DNA of 64,000 nt, from assembly GCA_963798075.1 (NCBI GenBank), contig CAWCRU010000033.1:62001-126000 (forward strand), in the 5' to 3' direction. The notes below the pieces were generated by a model, which did not search any database, had not been told where the DNA came from, and worked only from the letters and a program-made list of their open reading frames with translations. The position numbers and the translations under genes were made by a program. Of the stretch, positions 1 through 9,101 are shown piece by piece (position 1 is the stretch's first letter; each line of letters begins with the position of its first letter). The stretch comes from DATAOG01 sp963798075 (GTDB lineage Bacteria; Pseudomonadota; Alphaproteobacteria; Geminicoccales; Geminicoccaceae).

Positions 1-233
1 CGGTCCCGCGCAGCACGGATCAACGCCGTGCTGTCGGTTTGCACCCGATCCCTGGGCGTCATCGCCGTGATCCGCTCGGCCACGGCCTTCAGCTCGCGAG
101 GCGTCGGCGCCCGCGCCGCGTCCCGCAGAATCTGACGGATCTCGCTCTCCAGCGACCGGCCCCGGCTTTCCGCCCGCACCTTAAGCCTCGCCACCACCTC
201 TTCCTCGAGATTGCGCACCGTGAGCTTGATCAT
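1..233 (-). CDS. FitA-type ribbon-helix-helix antitoxin, truncated by the window edge
   Basis: Reading the minus strand from the ATG at 233 gives an open frame of 77 codons that runs off the left edge. It begins MIKLTVRNLEEEVVARLK and continues with RAESRGRSLESEIRQIL. This is the classical FitA/VagC-type pattern: a short DNA-binding beta strand, a helix with an RGRS turn, then an acidic helix. Such antitoxins bind and neutralise a PIN-domain toxin (FitB/VapC) and repress their own operon. The toxin gene would lie just beyond position 1, on the same strand. The family call rests on the N-terminal motif; the partner is inference. Confidence 0.7.
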   Translation of the reverse strand, partial: MIKLTVRNLEEEVVARLKVRAESRGRSLESEIRQILRDAARAPTPRELKAVAERITAMTPRDRVQTDSTALIRAARD

Positions 234-307
234 GGACCAGCCTCTTGTCATCCGGGCCAGAGGCTATCATGACGGCATTTTGCCGGCAAGACCGACGAAC
301 CCTCGTG

Positions 308-2150
308 CTAACCCGCGTGCGGCGAGACCAGGTGGTCGGCAGGTGTGGGCGCGGCCTGCTCCTCGCGCAGCTTTTCGCGCGCGGCGAGCGAGAGTTGGAG
401 GTGGAGTTCCTTCAGCTGCTTGTCGTCGACCGGCGAGGGGGCGCCGAGCAGCAGCTCCTGGGCCTGCTGGTTGAGCGGGAACGCGGTCACCTCGCGGATG
501 TTGGGCTGGTTCGCGATCAGCATCACGATCCGGTCGATCCCGGGCGCGATCCCGCCGTGCGGCGGGGCGCCGAAGTGCAGCGCCCGGAACATGCCGCCGA
601 AGCGCTGCTCCAGCACTTCCGCCGGATAGCCCGCGAGCGCGAACGCCTTGACCATGATGTCGGGGCGGTGATTGCGGATCGCGCCCGAGCTGAGCTCGAC
701 GCCGTTGCAGACGATGTCGTACTGGAACGCCAGGATGTCGAGCGGGTCCCTGGTCTCGAGCGCCTCGAGCCCGCCCTGCGGCATCGAGAACGGATTGTGC
801 GAGAAGGTCACGGACTTCGCCTCGTCGTCCCACTCGTACATGGGAAAATCGACGATCCAGGCGAAGCGGTAGCAGCGCTCCGCGATCAGGCCCAGCTCCT
901 CGCCGATGCGCGTGCGGATCAGCCCCGAAAGCCGCTCGGCCGCCGGCCGCTGGTCGCAGACGAAGAAGACCGCATCGCCGTCCTCAAGGCCGGCCGCGGA
1001 CTTGAGCGCTGCGATCCGCTCCGCATCGAGGAACTTGGCGACCGGCCCCTTGGGCTCCTCGCCCGCGGCATACTGGATGTAGCCGAGCCCGGGCGCGCCC
1101 AGGCTCTGGGCGTAGGCGACCATCTGGTCGAAGAACCGGCGCGGCCGCCCGACCGCGCCCGGGGCCGGCACCGCGCGCACGACCGCCCCCTTCTCGAGCT
1201 CGCGCGCGAATACCGCAAAGCCGCCGCCCTGAAAGATCCGGCCCACGTCCGCGATCTCGATCGGGTTGCGCAGATCCGGCTTGTCACTGCCGTATTTCAC
1301 CATCGCCTCGCGATAAGCGATGCGCGGGAACGGAAGCGGCGTCACCTCCCAGGAGGTCAGCTCTTCGAAGACGCCGTGCATCACGGGCTCGACCGCTCTG
1401 GAACACGTCCTCCTGCTCGACGAACGCCATCTCGAGGTCGAGCTGGTAGAACTCGCCGGGCGAGCGGTCGGCGCGCGCGTCCTCGTCGCGAAAGCAGGCC
1501 GCGATCTGGAAATAGCGATCGAAGCCCGAGATCATGAACAGCTGCTTGTATTGCTGCGGCGCCTGCGGCAGCGCGTAGAACTTGCCGGGGTGGAGGCGCG
1601 AGGGCACCAGGAAGTCGCGGGCACCCTCGGGCGAGCTCGCGGTCAGGATCGGGGTCTGGAACTCGACGAAACCCTGCGCCTCCATCCGCCTGCGGATGCT
1701 CGAGATCACCTTCGAGCGCAGGAGGATGTTCTTTTGCATCGACTCCCGGCGCAGATCCAGGAAGCGGTAGCGCAGCCGCGTCTCCTCCGGATAGTCGCGC
1801 TCGGCGTTGACCTGGAGCGGCAACAGCTCGGCCGGGGCCTCGACCACCAGCGCGTCGGCCACCAGCTCGACCGCCCCGGTCGCAAGCTGCGGGTTGACCG
1901 TCTCCGCGCTGCGCGCGACCACATGGCCGGTGACCGTCAGCACGCTCTCCAGCCGGACGCCCTCGGCCGCGCCGAAGAACGGCTGCTCGGGCTGAAAGAC
2001 GACCTGGGTGATGCCGTGATGATCGCGCAGATCGATGAACAGCAGCTGGCCGTGGTCGCGCTTCCTGTGCACCCAACCGGACAGGCGCACGGTCTCGCCC
2101 TCGTGGGCGGGGCGGAGCTCGCCACAGCTGTGGCTACGATAGGGATGCAT
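308..2150 (-). CDS. aspS: aspartyl-tRNA synthetase, frame broken once in this sequence
   Basis: Charges tRNA(Asp), and tRNA(Asn) if the enzyme is non-discriminating, in the cytoplasm. The N-terminal part (from ATG 2150) shows the OB-fold anticodon domain (LSGWVHRKRDHGQLLFIDLR) and class II motif 2 (CFRDEDARADRSPGEFYQLD). The C-terminal part (308 to about 1396) carries the bacterial insertion domain and motif 3 (GIDRIVMLIA). The two halves are in different frames. The break is at 1396-1400, where one surplus base separates EQEDVF from VEPVMHGVFEEL. Both halves are fully conserved, and aspS is essential with no second copy in the window, so a sequencing or assembly indel is the best explanation. 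Combined length of about 613 codons fits the family. Confidence 0.95.
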
Positions 2151-2323
2151 CCTCGGCCTCTTCCTCGGTCACCGCCGCCTAGGGTCACCGAACCCGGACG
2201 CCTGTCAAGCCGCGCAACCGCGTCGGCGCGCCCGCGCAGCGGGTTGCGCCGCCGCTGGCCTCCCGTATGTTAGGGCGGCCGGCGGAGCTGTGAAATGCGC
2301 CGCAGATTGCGTGACGGGAGCGG

Positions 2324-3484
2324 ATGAGCCTGCTGACCACGACCGCGGAGCTGGCCGCGCTGTGCGCCGAGCTGGCGTGCGAGCCGTTCGTCGCGATCGA
2401 TACCGAGTTCATGCGCGACCGGACCTTCTGGCCGCAGCTCTGCCTGGTCCAGCTGGCCGGTGAGGAGCGCCATGCCGCGGTCGATCCGCTGGCCCCTGAC
2501 CTCGATCTCGCCCCCTTGTTCGGACTGCTGGCCGATCCCGCGGTGGTCAAGGTGTTCCACGCCGCCCGCCAGGACATCGAGATCTTCTACAACCTGACCG
2601 GCAGGACCCCGACGCCTCTGTTCGACACCCAGCTCGCCGCCATGGTCTGCGGCTACGGCGAGGAGGTCGGCTACGAGACCCTGGTGGCCCAGCTCGCCAA
2701 GGCCCGGGTCGACAAGAGCTCGCGCTTTACCGACTGGTCGCGGCGGCCGCTCAGCCGGGAGCAGCTCGCCTACGCGATCGCCGACGTGACCCATCTGCGG
2801 GTGGTCTACCAGAAGCTCAGGCAGAGGCTCGAGGAGACCGGGCGCAGCGCCTGGGTCGCCCAGGAGCTGGCCGAGCTCACCAATCCCGCGACCTACCGGC
2901 AGCCGCCGGGCGAGGCCTGGAAGCGGATCAAGCTGCGCTCTCGCGACGCCCGTTTCCTGGCGCTCGTCCAGGCGCTCGCCGCCTGGCGCGAGCGCACCGC
3001 CCAGGAACGCGATCTGCCACGCAACCGCGTGCTGCGCGACGATCTGCTGCTCGAGGTCGCCGCCAATCGCCCGACCTCGACCGAGGAGCTGGCCAAGCTG
3101 CGCCGGATCAACCTCGATCGCCGGAGTGCCGCCGGCGCGGTCGAGGCGATCCGGGCGGCGCTCGCCATCCCCCAGGCGGAGCTGCCGACGGTCGAGCCGC
3201 CGCCCAAGCTCGCGCGCGGCCTCGGGCCGCTGACCGACCTTTTGCGGGTCCTGCTCAAGCTCCAATGCGAGGAGCACCACGTCGCCCAGCGGCTGGTCGC
3301 GACCACGGCCGATCTCGAGGCGATCGCGGCCGAGCCGGAACCCCAGGTCGCGGCGCTCAAGGGCTGGCGCTACGAGGTGTTCGGCCGGGCGGCGCTGGCG
3401 CTCAAGGAGGGCGAAGTCGGGCTTGCGATCCGGGGCGGCCAGCTCGCCCTGGTGCCGATGCCAGATCTCGCCGGGCGGGCCTGA
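2324..3484 (+). CDS. rnd: ribonuclease D
   Basis: A 386-residue 3'-5' exoribonuclease that trims tRNA and other small RNA 3' ends. The DEDDy exonuclease domain is visible. Exo I is FVAIDTEFMRDRTFWPQ (Asp and Glu ligands) near residue 25, Exo II is FHAARQDIEIF near residue 80, and Exo III is the YAIADVTHL region near residue 150, with the Tyr and Asp of the DEDDy class. The second half (residues about 205-285) looks like an HRDC helical domain (RDLPRNRVLRDDLLLEVA). It is divergent from aspS, with 173 nt between the two starts. The next gene begins 8 nt after its stop, suggesting a two-gene transcript. Confidence 0.93.
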   Translation: MSLLTTTAELAALCAELACEPFVAIDTEFMRDRTFWPQLCLVQLAGEERHAAVDPLAPDLDLAPLFGLLADPAVVKVFHAARQDIEIFYNLTGRTPTPLFDTQLAAMVCGYGEEVGYETLVAQLAKARVDKSSRFTDWSRRPLSREQLAYAIADVTHLRVVYQKLRQRLEETGRSAWVAQELAELTNPATYRQPPGEAWKRIKLRSRDARFLALVQALAAWRERTAQERDLPRNRVLRDDLLLEVAANRPTSTEELAKLRRINLDRRSAAGAVEAIRAALAIPQAELPTVEPPPKLARGLGPLTDLLRVLLKLQCEEHHVAQRLVATTADLEAIAAEPEPQVAALKGWRYEVFGRAALALKEGEVGLAIRGGQLALVPMPDLAGRA

Positions 3485-3492
3485 GGCCAGGC

Positions 3493-4329
3493 GTGACCAG
3501 GCAGACGCAAGGCGGCGAACGGATCCTGATCGTCGGCCACAACAGCTTCCTTGCCCGCCATGTCCTCAGCGTCCTGCCCGCCGATCGGGTGCGCGCGGTC
3601 GGCCACGATCAGATCGAGCGGCCGGACCTGCTCGACGGCGTCGCGACCGTGGTCAACTTCGCCCGCCACCCGCTGCTCGGCGGCGGCGATTACCGGCCCG
3701 AGGCGATGGACGCCGACCTCCGGCTCGCCCGCCGGATCGGCGCGCAAAGGGTCGCCTACGTCATGCTGAGCTCGCGCAAGGTCTATGCCGCGAGCGATCG
3801 TCCGCTGGCCGAGGCCGCACCCACCGGCCCGAGCGATGCCTACGGGCGCGCTAAGCTCATAGCCGAGCAGACCCTTGCCCAGCTGCTCGGCGAGCGCCTC
3901 ACGATCCTGCGGCTCGCCAACGTCTTCGGCTACGAGAGGCTCGCCGGCCGCCGGACCTTTCTGTCCCTGGTGCTCGAGCGGCTGCAGACGGAAGGCGCGA
4001 TCCGCTACGACATGAGCCCGTTCGTCGCCCGCGACTTCTTGCCGGCCGCGACCTTCGCAACCCTGCTCGCCAGGATCGCCCAGGCCCCCCCGGGCGGCAT
4101 CCTGAACGTCGGCTCCGGCATCGCGCTGCCGACCGGCCGCCTCGCACTCTGGATCCTCGAAGGCTACGGCCGCGGCCGCCTGGTCATCACCTCGCCCCGC
4201 GAGCACGATGCCTTCACGCTCGACATCACCCGCCTCACCAGCCTCTACGGGCCGCCCTGCTCGCTCGACGATCTGCGCGAGTCCTGCCTCGAGCTCGGTC
4301 GCCGGCTCGCCGGCGAGCGCCCCGACTGA
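3493..4329 (+). CDS. NAD-dependent epimerase/dehydratase (extended SDR)
   Basis: A 278-residue protein if started at the GTG at 3493, 8 nt after the rnd stop. Translated sequence upstream of that point only overlaps rnd in another frame. The nucleotide-binding turn is unusual: ILIVGHNSFLARHVL has the first glycine but not the full GxxGxxG. The SDR core is otherwise present, with the MLSSRKVYA strand and the catalytic YGRAKLIAEQ (YxxxK) near residue 117. Substrate is unknown; nucleotide-sugar or sugar substrates are typical of the family. Its 3' end overlaps the convergent pdxY reading frame by 85 bases. Confidence 0.75.
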   Translation: MTRQTQGGERILIVGHNSFLARHVLSVLPADRVRAVGHDQIERPDLLDGVATVVNFARHPLLGGGDYRPEAMDADLRLARRIGAQRVAYVMLSSRKVYAASDRPLAEAAPTGPSDAYGRAKLIAEQTLAQLLGERLTILRLANVFGYERLAGRRTFLSLVLERLQTEGAIRYDMSPFVARDFLPAATFATLLARIAQAPPGGILNVGSGIALPTGRLALWILEGYGRGRLVITSPREHDAFTLDITRLTSLYGPPCSLDDLRESCLELGRRLAGERPD

Positions 4330-5195
4330 CGCAGGCGGCGGGCCCCGAAGCGCCGGCTCGGACCGACCATCTCGTCCTGGGCCAGGACCAGCTGCAGCTC
4401 GTCCGCGCCCGCGGCATGGGTGCGCTCGACCACGGCGAAGATCGCGGCGGCGGCGAGCTCGAGCGCCGCCTCCGGCTCGCCGCTGCGCAGATAGTGCCCG
4501 AGAAACAGCGCGCTGAAGGCATCGCCCGTACCGTGCACCAGGCCCGGCAGGCGCGGGGTCGTGACCAGCCAGCTCGCATCGGCGCTGTCGGCGAGCAGGC
4601 TGACCGTCCCCGGCGCCTCGGGCAGCTCGAGCCCGGTCGCCACGACCAGCGGCGGGCCTAGCGCCCGGACGGCGGCCGCGGCCTTCAGCGCGTCATCGAG
4701 TCCGTCGACCGGACATCCGCTGAGGTGGGCGAGCTCGAAGCGGTTGGGCGTAACGATGTCGGCCGCCGGCAGCAGGCGATCTTGGATCGCCTCCGCGACG
4801 CCGGGGGCGACGAACACGCCGGTATGGTCGTCGCCGATCACCGGATCGCAGAGAAAGAGCGCGTCGGGTCGCGCCGCTCGGACGGCTTCGACGGTGTGCA
4901 GGATCAGTTCGGAAACCTCCGGCGTCCCGAAATAACCGCTCATGACGGCGGCGCAGCGGGCGAGTGTGCCACGGGCCTCGAGGCCGGCAAGGAGCTCCGC
5001 GATCTGCTCTGGCAAAAGCTTATGGCCGCGCCAGCCCCTGCCCTGGCCCGGATGGTGGGCGAGCAGGACCGTGGGTATCGAAAAAACGTCGAAGCCCAGG
5101 CGCTGCAGCGGCAGGGTCGCGGCGCTGTTGCCGACGTGACCGGAGACGACCGCCGACTGGATCGAGAGGACCGCATCCGGCGGCAGTCCGCTCAT
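4245..5195 (-). CDS. pdxY: pyridoxal kinase PdxY
   Basis: A 316-residue ribokinase-fold kinase that phosphorylates pyridoxal or pyridoxine in the vitamin B6 salvage pathway. Diagnostic stretches are LSIQSAVVSGHVGNSAATLP at the N-terminus, MSGYFG and LCDPVIGD in the middle, the TPNRFELAHLSG motif, and the catalytic anion hole HGTGDAFSALFLGH near residue 230. The last 25 or so residues are a low-complexity Ser/Arg tail lying antisense to the convergent SDR gene, so they may not be part of the conserved fold. The start codon overlaps the stop of the upstream E1-type dehydrogenase by 4 nt (ATGA), so the two are almost certainly co-translated. Confidence 0.92.
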   Translation of the reverse strand: MSGLPPDAVLSIQSAVVSGHVGNSAATLPLQRLGFDVFSIPTVLLAHHPGQGRGWRGHKLLPEQIAELLAGLEARGTLARCAAVMSGYFGTPEVSELILHTVEAVRAARPDALFLCDPVIGDDHTGVFVAPGVAEAIQDRLLPAADIVTPNRFELAHLSGCPVDGLDDALKAAAAVRALGPPLVVATGLELPEAPGTVSLLADSADASWLVTTPRLPGLVHGTGDAFSALFLGHYLRSGEPEAALELAAAAIFAVVERTHAAGADELQLVLAQDEMVGPSRRFGARRLRQSGRSPASRRPSSRQDSRRSSSEQGGP

Positions 5196-7603
5196 CGGCG
5201 CCGCAGCTGGTCCCGGCAGGCGAGTGCCACCCGGTCGATGATCGCTGCGGCGTCGAGCTGGTACTCGCGATAGAGGTCCTTGATATCGCCCGACTGGCCG
5301 AAGCGATCGACGCCGAGCGGATAGACCCGGCAGCCGCCGGTGCTGCCGAGCCAGGCGAGCGTCGCCGGGTGGCCGTCGAGCACGGTCACCAGCGCGGCGT
5401 CGGCGGCGAGCGGCGCCAGCAGGCGCTCGAGCGCCGAGCGGGAAGCATCATCCCCTGCCGTCCGGCGGCTCTGTGCTGCGCGCCAGTCGGCATGCAGGCG
5501 GCCCGCCGAGGTGACCGCAAGCACGCCCAGCCCCGGCAGATCGTCGGCCAGCGCATCGGCGGCTTCGAGCACTTCCGGCAGCACCGCGCCGCAGCCGACC
5601 AGGGCCAGCTCGCTGCCGGCCGCGGGCTCGCGCAGCCAATAGGCGCCGGCGAGGATGCCCGCGGCCAGATCCGCGCTCATCTCGCGCTTTTGCTGCTCGA
5701 TCGGCCGGGTCGAAAGCCGGAGATAGACCGAGCCGCCGTCCTCGGCCTGGAGGTGCTCGAAAGCAAAGCGCATGATGACCCCGAGCTCGTCCGCCCACGC
5801 GGGCTCGAAGGCCAAAAGGTTCGGCTGGCCGATGCCGATCAGGCCGGTGCCGACCGACTGATGGGCGCCGCCCTCGGGGGCAAGGGTGATGCCGGAGGGG
5901 GTCGCGACCAGCAGGTAGCGTGCGTCCTGGTAGCTCGCGTAGGTCAGCGCATCGAGCCCGCGCGCGATGAACGGGTCGTAGAGCGTGCCGACCGGGATCA
6001 GGCGCGCGCCGAACAGGGGGCCCGCGAGCCCGAGGGCGGCCAGCATCAGGAACAGATTGTTCTCGGCGATCCCGAGCTCGATGTGCTGGCCGCGCCCGCT
6101 CTCGGCCCAGAGCTGGCTGGAGGCCACCTGCTCGACCTTGAACACGTCGGCGTGCTCGGCGCGGTTGAACACGCTCCGGCGCGCGACCCAGGGTCCGAGG
6201 TTGGTCGAGACCGTGACGTCGGGCGAGGTCGTGACGATCCGGGCCGCGAGCTCGCTCTCGCCGCGCGCGAGCTCGCCCATGATCCGGCCGAACGCCTCCT
6301 GGGTCGAGGCGCGCGCCGCCCGGCGGCCGAGGGCGAGGGCCGCCGGCACCGGCACCGGCGGGCTCGCGTGGTCCTCGGTCCGCCTGGCGAAGGGCACGCC
6401 CGCGCAGAACCTTGCCAGCTCGTCAGGCTCGATCTCGAGGCCGGCGAAGCGCTCCCACTCCTGGCCGGCAGGGATCCGGTTGGCCTCTTTGAACGCCGCC
6501 ATCTGGTCTTCGGTCATCAGGCCCGCGTGGTTGTCCTTGTGGCCCGCGAACGGCAGACCGAAGCCCTTGATGGTGTAGGCGATGAAGCAGTGCGGCCGGT
6601 CGTCCTCGACGCCGTGGAAGGCCTCGAGCACGGCGTCGAGATCGTGGCCGCCGAGATTGGTCATCAGCCGCGCGAGCGCCGGGTCGTCGTGCTCCTCGAG
6701 GAGCGCCCGGATGCCCGCCAGGTGGCCCAGGTCATGCTCGAGGTGCTGGCGCCAGGCGCTCCCGCCCTTGAAGGTGATCGCCGAGTAGAGATCGTTCGGG
6801 CAGTCGTCGATCCAGCTGCGCAGCGCCTGGCCGTCGGGCCGCGCGAAGGCCGCCTCCAGCAGCTTGCCGTATTTGAGCGTCACGACCCGCCAGCCGACCG
6901 CGCCGAAGAAGTCCTCGATCTTCTTGAACAGGCGCTCGGGCACGACCCGATCGAGGCTTTGGCGGTTGTAGTCGATCACCCACCAGACGTTGCGGACATC
7001 GTGCTTCCAGCCTTCGAGCAGAGCCTCGAAGACGTTGCCCTCGTCGAGCTCGGCATCGCCCACGATCGCGATCATGCGGCCCTTGGGCTGGTCCTGCGGC
7101 ACCAGCTTACGCTCGTGCAGCAGGTCCTGGGTCAAGGATGCGAACAGGGTCATCGCGGCGCCGAGCCCGACCGAGCCCGTCGAGAAGTCGACGCCGTCTG
7201 TGTCCTTGGTCCGCGACGGATAGGCCTGGGCGCCGCCGAAGGCGCGAAAGCGCTCGAGTTTTTCTCTGGACTGGCGCCCGAGCAGATACTGGATCGCGTG
7301 GTACATCGGGCTCGCGTGCGGCTTGACGGCGACCCGGTCGCCCGGCCGCAGCACGTCGAAATACAACGCCGAGATCAAGGTCGCGACCGAGGCGCAGGAC
7401 GCCTGGTGGCCGCCGACCTTGAGCCCGTCCCGGCTCTCGCGGAGGTGGTTGGCGTTGTGGATCATCCAGCAGGCAAGCCAGAGCACCTTCTGCTCGAGCG
7501 CCGCGAGATACTCGTGGGTCCGGTTGCCGCCCGTAATCGGGGGTTCGGCGTCGGTCCGGCCGGCCAGTTCCAGCATCGTCGGGGCTCTTTCCTGGGTGTC
7601 CAT
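5192..7603 (-). CDS. transketolase/AceE-like homodimeric pyruvate dehydrogenase E1 family protein
   Basis: An 803-residue thiamine-diphosphate enzyme. The N-terminal half has the transketolase-type TPP fold: GLKVGGHQASCASVATLISAL, the HASPMYHAIQYLLG active-site histidine region, and the TPP/Mg motif GDAELDEGNVFEALLEGWKH ending in WWVIDYNRQS. The long single-chain architecture with a pyrimidine-binding half (residues about 430-650) resembles the homodimeric E1 subunit (AceE) rather than the alpha/beta type. No E2 or E3 gene is adjacent, so it may act as a stand-alone transketolase-like enzyme; the reaction is not proven. The downstream neighbour is pdxY, with overlapping stop and start. Confidence 0.8.
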   Translation of the reverse strand: MDTQERAPTMLELAGRTDAEPPITGGNRTHEYLAALEQKVLWLACWMIHNANHLRESRDGLKVGGHQASCASVATLISALYFDVLRPGDRVAVKPHASPMYHAIQYLLGRQSREKLERFRAFGGAQAYPSRTKDTDGVDFSTGSVGLGAAMTLFASLTQDLLHERKLVPQDQPKGRMIAIVGDAELDEGNVFEALLEGWKHDVRNVWWVIDYNRQSLDRVVPERLFKKIEDFFGAVGWRVVTLKYGKLLEAAFARPDGQALRSWIDDCPNDLYSAITFKGGSAWRQHLEHDLGHLAGIRALLEEHDDPALARLMTNLGGHDLDAVLEAFHGVEDDRPHCFIAYTIKGFGLPFAGHKDNHAGLMTEDQMAAFKEANRIPAGQEWERFAGLEIEPDELARFCAGVPFARRTEDHASPPVPVPAALALGRRAARASTQEAFGRIMGELARGESELAARIVTTSPDVTVSTNLGPWVARRSVFNRAEHADVFKVEQVASSQLWAESGRGQHIELGIAENNLFLMLAALGLAGPLFGARLIPVGTLYDPFIARGLDALTYASYQDARYLLVATPSGITLAPEGGAHQSVGTGLIGIGQPNLLAFEPAWADELGVIMRFAFEHLQAEDGGSVYLRLSTRPIEQQKREMSADLAAGILAGAYWLREPAAGSELALVGCGAVLPEVLEAADALADDLPGLGVLAVTSAGRLHADWRAAQSRRTAGDDASRSALERLLAPLAADAALVTVLDGHPATLAWLGSTGGCRVYPLGVDRFGQSGDIKDLYREYQLDAAAIIDRVALACRDQLRRR

Positions 7604-7693
7604 CCAAAGCCCGGGCGCGCGCCACGATCAGGGCCGCGGTCGGTCAATCATGCCGCTTCCGAGGTTCGCGCCGCCGGCATCGCCGGCCGTCCG

Positions 7694-8170
7694 CTACGAG
7701 GTCGGCGGTACCCGCATTTGCAGCGCGCGGCCCATCCGCTCGACCAAGTCCATCACGAAGCCACGCCTGGCACCGGCCTCGGCCGCCCGGTTGCGCGCCT
7801 CGACGAGGAGGTGGTTGACCGCGTTCAGCCGGCCCGCAAGCACGGTCGCAATATAGAGCGCCGCGAGCGGCTCGGAGCGCAAAAAAGCCTCGGCATCGTC
7901 GACGACGTAAAAGCTGGAGGGCAGCACGGCGAGGACGTCGGCGGTATGGGACTGGTCGAGCAGCAGCGCCACGTCGCCAAACACCGCGCCCGGCTCGATC
8001 ACCCGGGTGAGGAAGACCTCCTCCATCACGATGTCGACCGCGCCCTGCTTGAGGAACAGCAGCCGGCCGGTGGCGCTGCCCTGGGCGAGCACGACGTCGC
8101 CCCGCTCGAATATCAGGATCGGAAAGCCGGCAAGCTTCTCCAGGATCTCAGCGGGTGCCATGGTCTGCAT
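7694..8170 (-). CDS. small cyclic-nucleotide-binding-domain protein
   Basis: A 158-residue single-domain protein. The ATG at 8170 is chosen because AGAGGAGG lies 7-8 nt upstream. It has the CNB beta-roll: GDVVLAQGSATGRLLFLKQG, then EEVFLTRVIEPGAVFGDVAL. The phosphate-binding cassette is altered: FGDVALLLDQSHTADVLA has Asp where cAMP binders have Glu, and His where the ribose-phosphate Arg is expected. Genuine cAMP or cGMP binding is therefore doubtful. After the domain there is a helical region (VNHLLVEARNRAAEAG) but no DNA-binding domain, so it is not a Crp-type regulator. It lies 91 bp upstream of the E1-type dehydrogenase gene, on the same strand. Confidence 0.75.
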   Translation of the reverse strand: MQTMAPAEILEKLAGFPILIFERGDVVLAQGSATGRLLFLKQGAVDIVMEEVFLTRVIEPGAVFGDVALLLDQSHTADVLAVLPSSFYVVDDAEAFLRSEPLAALYIATVLAGRLNAVNHLLVEARNRAAEAGARRGFVMDLVERMGRALQMRVPPTS

Positions 8171-8356
8171 GGCCGCGACCTCCTCTGCTGGCACACGCCC
8201 GCCGCGCCAACGCCTCGGGCGTCGCCGTCGATCGCGTGCGCGATCAGAGTGTCGCTTTTCGGTGCCGGGAGCAACCCCCGCCGCTGCCCGGGCGGCGGCG
8301 GCCAACTCGCGGCAGCCGCCCCTTGCTGGGCCCCCTGTGCCGGTCGGCTGGTCGGC

Positions 8357-8431
8357 TCAGTGGAAAAGGAAATAGATCACGATCAGCACCGGGATCGGCA
8401 CGCCAACGAGCCATAGCAGAGCGTATCTCAT
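8357..8431 (-). CDS. 24-residue single-pass membrane peptide
   Basis: A 25-codon frame starts at ATG 8431 and stops at TGA 8357. It reads MRYALLWLVGVPIP followed by a hydrophobic segment ending in YFLFH. A good Shine-Dalgarno sequence (GGAGAGGTG) sits just upstream of the ATG on the minus strand. The composition (one transmembrane helix split by a Pro-rich turn) resembles the tiny unannotated membrane peptides found across proteobacteria, but I cannot assign a function. It stands alone, between the CNB protein and the cupin gene. Confidence 0.5.
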   Translation of the reverse strand: MRYALLWLVGVPIPVLIVIYFLFH

Positions 8432-8599
8432 CGCACCTCTCCGAAGCCGGCCGGGACCCGGCCGCACTGGCGGGTCTCATGGCCGCCGCACCACCCCGGC
8501 CGGTTGCCCTCATGGCCTCGAGGACGGTTGCTGCCGGCGTGGCGACGCCGGTTCAACAACCAGGCTCGGGGTGATTTGGTTCCGGCGCCGCGGCGCGCG

Positions 8600-8890
8600 T
8601 CAGGCGCCCTTGAGCTCGGTCTCGACGAAGGCGAACTCGAAAGGGTTGGCGTTGATCACGTCGTGCTCGACCCCGGCGTTCCGGAAATAGGGCACGCCCC
8701 GCCTGAGGTCTGCCCGGCTGCGCTCGCCCCCGGGCCCGACCAGCTCGAGCACGCCATCGGCCATCGGCACCACCACATAGTCCAGCGCATGGCGATGCCA
8801 GCCGGTCGCGGCCCCGGGCGCGAAGCGCCATTCGGTCACCCGCACCCGCTCATTGTCGATGAACACGGTCGGCACGGCCTTTTCGGGCAT
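8600..8890 (-). CDS. small cupin-domain protein
   Basis: A 96-residue single-cupin protein preceded by a strong AGGAGG ribosome-binding site. The first cupin motif is recognisable in FAPGAATGWHRHALDYVVV (G-X5-HXH with Asp or Glu downstream), and the second in RGVPYFRNAGVEHDVINAN with the metal-binding His. The fold binds a metal and can act as a sensor, isomerase or dioxygenase. The substrate cannot be read from the sequence. It is divergent from the large FAD-dependent gene at 9102; the 211 bp between them should hold both promoters. Confidence 0.8.
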   Translation of the reverse strand: MPEKAVPTVFIDNERVRVTEWRFAPGAATGWHRHALDYVVVPMADGVLELVGPGGERSRADLRRGVPYFRNAGVEHDVINANPFEFAFVETELKGA

Positions 8891-9101
8891 TGCCTGCCTC
8901 CTGACGTTGCGCCCTTATGGGCGGCGGGATCTCATCGCCCCGGGTCCATGCCGTCGGCATCGGCAAGATCGCCTGCCCGGCCGCCGAAAGCAACCGCTTC
9001 GCCCGTCCGACCTTGTGCCCGCCCGTCGCCCGCGAGGTGTCCTTGATTCCCTGGCGACCTTCGATCAGGCTGCAGGCCGGCTTCCAACAGGAGACCCGCG
9101 C

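Noticed and set aside
273..285. Small hairpin near the end of aspS as terminator
   Set aside because: 5-bp stem with a 3-nt loop and no T-run; too weak to annotate.
308..2150. Programmed frameshift in aspS
   Set aside because: No slippery heptamer or downstream structure is apparent, and no precedent is known for aspS. The same type of +1 break recurs in many genes, so error is simpler.
4964..8416. A very long open frame (1150 codons) on the plus strand
   Set aside because: It lies antisense to pdxY, the E1-type enzyme and the CNB gene, all well supported. It has shadow composition rich in Arg/Ala/Gly and no recognisable domain; high GC leaves few stops.
8853..9101. Upstream extension of the CNB-flavoprotein to 646 residues
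   Set aside because: It would overlap the divergent cupin promoter region and has no conserved sequence; the ATG at 9102 fits the domain start.
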